A stretch of DNA of 49,480 nucleotides from Rhodomicrobium sp. (GTDB lineage: Bacteria; Pseudomonadota; Alphaproteobacteria; Rhizobiales; HXMU1428-3), in the NCBI GenBank assembly GCA_021604665.1, contig BQJK01000006.1, forward strand, positions 1-49,480, in the 5' to 3' direction. Under the pieces are notes generated by a model. The model did no database searches, had not been told where the DNA came from, and was given only the letters and a program-made list of their open reading frames with translations. Below, one piece after another: positions 43,388 through 49,480 of the stretch; the first letter of the stretch is position 1, and each line of letters opens with the position of its first letter. A program made the translations under genes and the position numbers.

Positions 43388-46300
43388 ATGAGTGATAAGT
43401 CTAAGAATGGTGAGTTCGGGGGTGATAAGTCTTCGGCCTATAATCAAAATACTACCGGGAATCCTGAGCAGGATTATGAAAAACTGGTAGAAAAATCACG
43501 TGATGAATATATCTCAGATACAAATATAACCCGTGCTGACATCACTAATCCAAATCTGCACTATGGTATCAAAGAAGATGCTGAGAAGATTGAAGCAGCT
43601 CAACCGATAAAAAAAGAGCAACCAGCTAAAGTCACCCCCTCAGAAAAAAACTATGACGAAACGCAAGAATTCGTCCAGCCCGCTGATGAGCCGAGACGGA
43701 GATATGAAGCCAGTGAGAGCACCGCTGAACAAGACTACACAACGTCTTCAAATACTGAAGAACCAGCCTTAAGCCAAATCAGCACACCGGCAACCAATAT
43801 CCCTAAACAGGATGAACAGCCGGAAGGCGAAAGCACGACCCCACAAACGGCTATCCAACCCACTAAACAAGATGCGCCTGTAGTACAATCTTCACAGCCG
43901 CCCAGTATTGACCCCACCACAGAAGAAACCTTCGACCCTGACCTGGTGGCCAGCTTAAATAATATTCAGGAAAATTCAGCAGCAGGCTCGGTTGTCGCAA
44001 CCTTGGGCCTCGAAGATGCTGCTGGCTCCAGCTACAGCTACGTGATCACTGATGCCAATGGCACACCCATAGCTGATCAGTTCTTCACAATTAGCGGCAA
44101 CCAAATTCTGGTGAAAGATGGCGCTGATATTGATTATGAAACAGTTCCCTCGCACGACTTCTTTGTAACCGGCTACGACAGCAAGGGTAACTCGGTTACT
44201 GAAAATCTCTCTGTGTCATTCGAAGATGTCGACGAATTTGATGTATCAGTGATTACAGACAGCGATGCCGTCTCAAACTCAATCGCAGAGAACAGCATAA
44301 TCGGCTCAACCGTCGGCATTACAGCCTTCGCATCAGACGCAGATGGCACAAACAACGGCGTAACATACAGCCTCTCAGATGACGCGGCGGGCCTCTTCGC
44401 CATTGACGCCAACACAGGTGAAGTCACAGTCGCGGGCGCCTTGGATTATGAGAGCGCAACCAGCCACACAATCGAAGTCACCGCCACATCAGATGATGGC
44501 TCTACAAGCACCAAGAGTTTTAACATCGGCATTGATGATCAGGATGAGTTTGATATTTCTGCCATCTCGGACACAGATGCAGGCGCTGACACCCTCGCTG
44601 AGAACTCAGCCGTTGGCACTTCTGTCGGCGTCACAGCCTTCGCCAGCGATGCAGACGGCACTGATACTGTCACCTATTCTCTCTCAAACGATGCCGGCGG
44701 CCTCTTCACCATTGACGCCAACACCGGCGAAGTTACAGTGGCGGGCGCATTGGATTATGAGAGCGCAACCAGCCACACAATCGAAGTCACCGCCACATCA
44801 GATGATGGCTCCACAAGCACGAAGTCATTCAACATCGGTATTGATGATCAGGATGAGTTTGATATTTCTGCCATCTCGGACACAGATGCAGCTGCCAATG
44901 GTGTCGATGAAGACGCCTCTGTCGGCGATGTCGTTGGCATTACAGCCCTCGCCTCAGATGCAGACGGGTCTAACAACACAGTCACCTATTCATTAAGCGA
45001 TGACGCAGGCGGGCTCTTCTCCATTGACGCCAACACCGGCGTCGTGAAGGTCGCCGGCGGCCTCGATGCCGAGACAGCCACAAGCCATAACATCGAGGTC
45101 ACCGCAACCTCAACAGACGGGTCGACCTCAACCCAGACTTACACCATTAATATCAACGATATCGATGAGTTTGATGTTGGCGCTATCACAGATATGCATG
45201 CAGCTGCTAACAATGTCGACGAAGGTGTATTGGTCGGTAATGCGTTCACAAATATTAGACTATGGGCCGAAGACGAGGATGCGACAGATTCTGTATCCCT
45301 TACCATCGACGACAACCGTTTCGAAGTGTCTGACAATGGCAATGTTTATGCAAAAGCAGGCGCATCATTTGACGCTGAAACAGAGCCAACAGTCAATTTT
45401 GTCGTAACTGCTACATCGACGGACGGCTCAACGTCTCAGAAAACATTTACTGTCAACATTAACGATATTGACGAGTTCGACGTCGGCGCCATCTCGGATA
45501 CAGACGCAAGCGCCGATACAATTGCTGAGAACTCAGCTGTCGGCACATCAGTTGGCATCACAGCCTTCGCATCAGACGCAGATGGCACAAACAATGGCGT
45601 AACATACAGCCTATCAGATGACGCCGGCGGCCTCTTCGCCATCGATCCTAACACCGGCGAAGTTACAGTGGCCGGCTCAATCGATTTTGAGACCGCTTCG
45701 AACCACACAATTGAAGTCACAGCAACTTCAGAAGATGGATCAAACTCAACTCAAACATTTTCAATCAATGTAAATAACGTCAATGAAGGCCCATCAGATA
45801 TCACCATCACAGGTGGCACTGTAAACGAAACGGTCGAATCTGGTGGTACAATTGGATCAGCTTTTGATACATCAGGCACAACAGTCGCAACTCTCTCAAC
45901 AACTGACGAAGATGCTGGTGAAACATTCACATATGCCATCACCAATGATCCATCCGGTCATTTCGAAATTGTAGGAAACGAAGTCCGCGTTAAATCTGGT
46001 CAAACCATTGATTATGAAACCGCAACATCTCACGATCTGACAATAGAAGTAACAGACAGTAACGGCGCAACATACTCTGAAACAATCACCATTAATGTTG
46101 AAGATTACGAAGGCAGCTACACCGGCTCATCCAATGCAGACACACAAACAGGCACCAGTGAAGAAGATACCGTAAGCACAGGCAACGGTTCTGATACAAT
46201 CATTGGCAGTGAGGGCGCTGATAGCATTGATGGTGGTTCAGGCAACGACACTATTGATTATAGCAACAGCTCTGAAGGTGTAACTGTTAACCTGGAAGGA

Positions 46301-49300
46301 AACGTTGGAACAGGCGGACAAGCAGAAGGTGATACCTATACCTCCATTGAAAACGTCATAGGTTCAGATCATAATGATTTTGTAAAAGGCAACTATAGTG
46401 AAGGCACAACAGCGAACCTTGGCGCCGGTGATGATAAATTCGATAACACTCAGGGTTATTTTGAGCAGCATGACACCGTATATGCTGAAGCAGGAAACGA
46501 CACCGTCTACACAGGCGACGGCAATGACTTCATTGACGGCGGAACCGGCGATGACCAGCTCTTCGGCGAAGGTGGAAATGACACCATTCTTGGCGGTGAC
46601 GGTAACGATATAATTCGTGGTGGCGTCGGTGACGACACAATCACTGGTGGTGCCGGAGATGACACTATCTACGGTGACGAAAACAATGGGACCGATAACG
46701 ATACAGTTATCTACTCAGGAAACTGGTCAGATTATACAATCACCCAATCAGGTGGTTTCTTCACAATAACTGATAACCGCCCAGGTTCTCCGGACGGTAC
46801 AGACACCGTACATACCAGTGTAGAGAATTTCCAATTTGCAGATGCAACCGTACCACAAGCCGATATCTTAAACGATGCCCCAACTGACATAACAGTAACT
46901 GGCGGTAACGTTGCTGAGAACAGTGCAGACGGTACAGTGGTCGCAACTCTCGGCACAACTGACGCAGACAGCTTTATCCCGTCTGAGACAGCAACCTACA
47001 GCATCACCAATGACCCTTCAGGCAATTTTGAAATCGTTGGCAATGAAGTTCGCGTTAAAGCTGGAAATACAATAGACTTTGAAGCGGACACAACACACGA
47101 CATCACTGTTCAAGTAACAGATGTCCACGGAGCCACTTACTCTGAAACAATTACTATCAACGTCAACGACGTAAACGAGTTTGATGTCTCTGCCATTAGC
47201 GATACGAACGCAGCCGCCAATGGTATCGACGAAGACGCCTCTGTCGGCGATGTCGTTGGCATTACAGCCTTGGCATCAGATGCAGACGGCTCTAACAACA
47301 CAGTCACCTACTCATTAAGCGATGACGCTGGCGGGCTGTTCTCCATTGACGCCAACACCGGCGTCGTGAAGGTCGCCAGCGGCCTCGATGCCGAGACTGC
47401 CACAAGCCACAACATCACCGTGGTTGCAACCAGCACTGATGGTTCAACATCAAACGAGACCTTCTCAATCGCTGTCAATGATGTCAACGAGACCAGCATC
47501 TCCGCCATCTCTGACAGCAACGGCGCGAATGATGAAGTCTCTGAAGCCGCAACCGTCGGTACAGCGGTTGGTATCACCGCTTTGGCAACAGATTCAGACG
47601 TCACAGACACTGTCAGCTATAGCCTCTCCTCCAACCCCGGCGGCTTCTTTGCCATTGACGCAAACACTGGCGTTGTCACCGTCGCCAGCGGCCTTGATTA
47701 TGAGAGCGCCGTAGACCACACAATCGAGATCACAGCCACAAGTTCAGACGGCTCAACCTCAACAGAGACCTTCACCATTGATGTGCTTGATGAGAACGAG
47801 TCTGGCGTCTCTGCGATTAGCGATACAGATGGATCAGCTGACACCGTCGCTGAGAACTCAGCGGTTGGCACTTCTGTTGGCGTCACGGCCTTCGCTTCTG
47901 ATGCAGACGGCACCGACACTGTCACCTATTCTTTAAGTGACGATGCCGGTGGCCTCTTCACCATTGATCCTAACACCGGTGAGGTTACAGTCGCGGGCGC
48001 CCTTGATTATGAGAGCGCAACCAGCCACACAATCGAAGTCACCGCCACAAGCTCTGATGGCTCAACATCTGTTAAGAGCTTTAACATCGGTATTGATGAT
48101 CAGGATGAGTTTGACGTCTCTGCCATCTCAGACACAAACGCAGCTGCCAACGCCGTTGACGAAGATGCCTCTGTCGGCGATGTCGTCGGCATCACGGCGC
48201 TAGCCTCTGACGCCGATGGCTCTAACAACACAGTCACCTACTCATTAAGCGATGACGCTGGCGGCCTCTTTAGCATTGACACCAACACCGGTGTCGTCAA
48301 GGTCGCCAGCGGCCTCGATGCCGAGACTGCCACAAGTCACAACATCACCGTGGTTGCCACCAGCGCTGATGGTTCAACATCAAACGAGACCTTCACAATC
48401 AATGTCAATGATGTCAACGAGACCAGCATCTCCGCCATCTCTGACAGCAACGGCGCGAATGATGAAGTCTCTGAAGCCGCAACCGTCGGCACAGCGGTTG
48501 GCATCACAGCGCTTGCAACAGATACAGACGTCACAGACACCGTCAGCTATAGCCTCTCCTCCAACCCCGGTGGCTTCTTTGCTATTGACGCAAACACTGG
48601 CGTCGTCACTGTTGCCAGCGGCCTTGATTATGAAAGCGCCGCAGACCACACAATCGAGATCACAGCCACCTCATCTGATGGCTCAACCTCAACAGAGACC
48701 TTCACCATCGATGTCACAGATGAAGATGAAGCAGACGTCTCTGCGATTAGCGACACAGATGGATCAGCCGACACCGTTGCTGAGAACTCAGCCGTTGGCA
48801 CCTCTGTCGGCGTCACAGCCTTCGCTAGCGATACAGACGGCACTGATACTGTCACCTATTCTCTCTCAAACGATGCCGGCGGCCTCTTCACCATTGATCC
48901 CAACACAGGTGAAGTTACTGTCGCGGGTGCACTCGACTATGAGAGCGCAACCAGCCACACAATCGAAGTCACAGCCACAAGCTCTGATGGCTCAACATCC
49001 ACCAAGAGCTTTAATATCGGTATTGATGACCAGGATGAGTTTGATGTCTCCGCCATTAGCGATACAAACGCAGCAGCCAATGGTGTCGATGAAGATGCCT
49101 CTGTCGGTGATGTTGTCGGCGTCACAGCTTTTGCAAGCGATGCAGACGGCACCGACACGGTTACCTATTCTCTCTCAAACGATGCCGGTGGCCTCTTCAC
49201 CATTGACGCCAACACCGGTGAAGTCACAGTCGCGGGCGCCCTCGATTATGAGAGCGCAACCTCACACACCATTGAAGTCACAGCGACATCAGATGACGGC

Positions 49301-49480
49301 TCTACATCTGTTAAGAGCTTTAATATCGGTATTGATGACCAGGATGAGTTTGATGTCTCTGCCATTAGCGATACGAACGCAGCTGCCAATGGTGTCGATG
49401 AAGATGCCTCTGTCGGCGATATTGTCGGCATTACAGCCCTCGCCTCTGACGCCGATGGCTCTAACAACACTGTCACCTAC
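43388..49480 (+). CDS. Giant cadherin-repeat/RTX adhesin, 3' end outside the window
   Basis: An open frame of 2031 codons that runs to the last base without a stop. Residues 1-180 are hydrophilic, charged and disordered with no signal peptide, fitting type I secretion. From about residue 183 there are cadherin-type domains of about 103 residues, each with the phrases AENSAVGTSVG, A(S/T)DADG, Y-S-L-S-x-D-A-G-G-L-F, I-D-x-N-T-G-x-V and DYE(S/T)A, joined by Ca-binding linkers such as DDQDEF or NDVNE. Seven occur before and nine (the last partial) after an RTX block at about residues 930-1100, which has nonapeptides such as GGTGDDQLF and GGDGNDIIR. Adhesion and biofilm function are inferred. The C-terminal secretion signal would lie beyond the window. 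Confidence 0.9.
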   Translation, partial: MSDKSKNGEFGGDKSSAYNQNTTGNPEQDYEKLVEKSRDEYISDTNITRADITNPNLHYGIKEDAEKIEAAQPIKKEQPAKVTPSEKNYDETQEFVQPADEPRRRYEASESTAEQDYTTSSNTEEPALSQISTPATNIPKQDEQPEGESTTPQTAIQPTKQDAPVVQSSQPPSIDPTTEETFDPDLVASLNNIQENSAAGSVVATLGLEDAAGSSYSYVITDANGTPIADQFFTISGNQILVKDGADIDYETVPSHDFFVTGYDSKGNSVTENLSVSFEDVDEFDVSVITDSDAVSNSIAENSIIGSTVGITAFASDADGTNNGVTYSLSDDAAGLFAIDANTGEVTVAGALDYESATSHTIEVTATSDDGSTSTKSFNIGIDDQDEFDISAISDTDAGADTLAENSAVGTSVGVTAFASDADGTDTVTYSLSNDAGGLFTIDANTGEVTVAGALDYESATSHTIEVTATSDDGSTSTKSFNIGIDDQDEFDISAISDTDAAANGVDEDASVGDVVGITALASDADGSNNTVTYSLSDDAGGLFSIDANTGVVKVAGGLDAETATSHNIEVTATSTDGSTSTQTYTININDIDEFDVGAITDMHAAANNVDEGVLVGNAFTNIRLWAEDEDATDSVSLTIDDNRFEVSDNGNVYAKAGASFDAETEPTVNFVVTATSTDGSTSQKTFTVNINDIDEFDVGAISDTDASADTIAENSAVGTSVGITAFASDADGTNNGVTYSLSDDAGGLFAIDPNTGEVTVAGSIDFETASNHTIEVTATSEDGSNSTQTFSINVNNVNEGPSDITITGGTVNETVESGGTIGSAFDTSGTTVATLSTTDEDAGETFTYAITNDPSGHFEIVGNEVRVKSGQTIDYETATSHDLTIEVTDSNGATYSETITINVEDYEGSYTGSSNADTQTGTSEEDTVSTGNGSDTIIGSEGADSIDGGSGNDTIDYSNSSEGVTVNLEGNVGTGGQAEGDTYTSIENVIGSDHNDFVKGNYSEGTTANLGAGDDKFDNTQGYFEQHDTVYAEAGNDTVYTGDGNDFIDGGTGDDQLFGEGGNDTILGGDGNDIIRGGVGDDTITGGAGDDTIYGDENNGTDNDTVIYSGNWSDYTITQSGGFFTITDNRPGSPDGTDTVHTSVENFQFADATVPQADILNDAPTDITVTGGNVAENSADGTVVATLGTTDADSFIPSETATYSITNDPSGNFEIVGNEVRVKAGNTIDFEADTTHDITVQVTDVHGATYSETITINVNDVNEFDVSAISDTNAAANGIDEDASVGDVVGITALASDADGSNNTVTYSLSDDAGGLFSIDANTGVVKVASGLDAETATSHNITVVATSTDGSTSNETFSIAVNDVNETSISAISDSNGANDEVSEAATVGTAVGITALATDSDVTDTVSYSLSSNPGGFFAIDANTGVVTVASGLDYESAVDHTIEITATSSDGSTSTETFTIDVLDENESGVSAISDTDGSADTVAENSAVGTSVGVTAFASDADGTDTVTYSLSDDAGGLFTIDPNTGEVTVAGALDYESATSHTIEVTATSSDGSTSVKSFNIGIDDQDEFDVSAISDTNAAANAVDEDASVGDVVGITALASDADGSNNTVTYSLSDDAGGLFSIDTNTGVVKVASGLDAETATSHNITVVATSADGSTSNETFTINVNDVNETSISAISDSNGANDEVSEAATVGTAVGITALATDTDVTDTVSYSLSSNPGGFFAIDANTGVVTVASGLDYESAADHTIEITATSSDGSTSTETFTIDVTDEDEADVSAISDTDGSADTVAENSAVGTSVGVTAFASDTDGTDTVTYSLSNDAGGLFTIDPNTGEVTVAGALDYESATSHTIEVTATSSDGSTSTKSFNIGIDDQDEFDVSAISDTNAAANGVDEDASVGDVVGVTAFASDADGTDTVTYSLSNDAGGLFTIDANTGEVTVAGALDYESATSHTIEVTATSDDGSTSVKSFNIGIDDQDEFDVSAISDTNAAANGVDEDASVGDIVGITALASDADGSNNTVTY
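43935..46100 (+). repeat. Cadherin-type repeat array, first block (about 7 domains)
   Basis: Domain boundaries marked by the D(E/Q)-E-F-D phrase fall at about 44231, 44543, 44852, 45164 and 45470, spaced 306-312 bases (102-104 residues). Units 3 and 4 (44231-44852) are nearly identical in DNA. The unit at 45164-45470 is clearly divergent (LWAEDEDATDSVSLTI). The last unit (45790-46100) is of another subtype with TNDPSGHFEIVGNEVRVK. Confidence 0.85.
46117..46700 (+). repeat. RTX calcium-binding nonapeptide block
   Basis: The encoded residues 910-1105 contain several GGxGxDxUx-type nonapeptides: SGNDTIDYS, TGDGNDFID, GGTGDDQLF, GEGGNDTIL, GGDGNDIIR, GGVGDDTIT, GGAGDDTIY. Together with the hydrophobic stretches ANLGAGDDKF and IENVIGSDHND this is a normal RTX beta-roll, folding with Ca2+ outside the cell. 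Unusually, it lies in the middle of the protein and not near the C-terminus. Confidence 0.9.
46874..49480 (+). repeat. Cadherin-type repeat array, second block with 930-bp super-repeat
   Basis: Domains begin at about 46874, 47173, 47482, 47790, 48103, 48412, 48725, 49033 and 49343, each close to 309 bases. Three successive subtypes (A with AANGVDEDASVGD, B with ISDSNGANDEVSEAAT, C with GSADTVAENSAVGT) recur as a set: the same phrase TTGAYGTCTC falls at 47181, 48111 and 49041, exactly 930 bases apart. The first unit, like the one before the RTX block, is of the TNDPSG subtype. Confidence 0.88.

Noticed and set aside
44379-44996. 205-codon plus-strand frame inside the adhesin
   Set aside because: Out of frame with the 2031-codon adhesin reading frame and made of mistranslated repeats.
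44173-49476. Many minus-strand frames of 60-100 codons across the adhesin, recurring at about 309-base intervals
   Set aside because: They recur because the adhesin DNA is repetitive; sequence is low-complexity Ser/Ala/Val/Pro and mirrors the sense codons.
43388-49480. Possibility that the repeat array is a CRISPR or satellite
   Set aside because: The units are about 309 bases, code for cadherin domains in one continuous frame, and have no spacers.

Overview
The window reads as a chromosomal piece of an alphaproteobacterium of moderate GC. The evidence is the 5' end of an alphaproteobacterial-type 16S rRNA gene (minus strand, bases 1-348), the leuS-lptE-holA gene order, the mrp-DUF971 pair, a cyanide-insensitive-type bd oxidase with its DUF2474 small subunit, and TRAP/TAXI transport. 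I cannot place it securely below class. No phage, plasmid, IS element or CRISPR array is visible.

Layout. 1-880: start of an rrn operon running leftward out of the window, with leader, boxA and promoter. 900-1879: no convincing gene. 1880-9565: mostly plus-strand housekeeping genes: an M23 envelope peptidase, a Na+/solute symporter overlapping an atypical metallophosphoesterase, a secreted unknown (minus), then ppa, dapB and gpmA. 9596-14938: minus-strand fused TRAP permease with its TAXI binding protein, then mrp and DUF971. 15135-24882: moeA, a divergent class A PBP, a cluster of palindrome-rich repeats (19191-19803), a VOC protein (minus), then leuS-lptE-holA. 25375-31662: an unrecognised locus of two large, distantly homologous four-TM proteins facing each other, with two small unknown genes between. 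32039-34676: cioA-cioB-DUF2474 oxidase. 34703-49480: a type I secretion operon (two ABC proteins, HlyD, TolC with a 450-residue basic tail), divergent from a giant cadherin/RTX adhesin open at the right edge.

How the parts work together. The right third is one secretion unit: the four minus-strand genes should export the adhesin, which has no Sec signal and carries RTX repeats. Both ABC proteins have degenerate nucleotide-binding motifs, and neither predicted composite ATP site is complete. The adhesin repeats are organised as a 930-bp three-domain super-repeat with a recombinant unit. The candidates most likely to be undescribed are the paired four-TM proteins (25375-31662), the modular hairpin repeats (19191-19803), and the doubly degenerate ABC pair.
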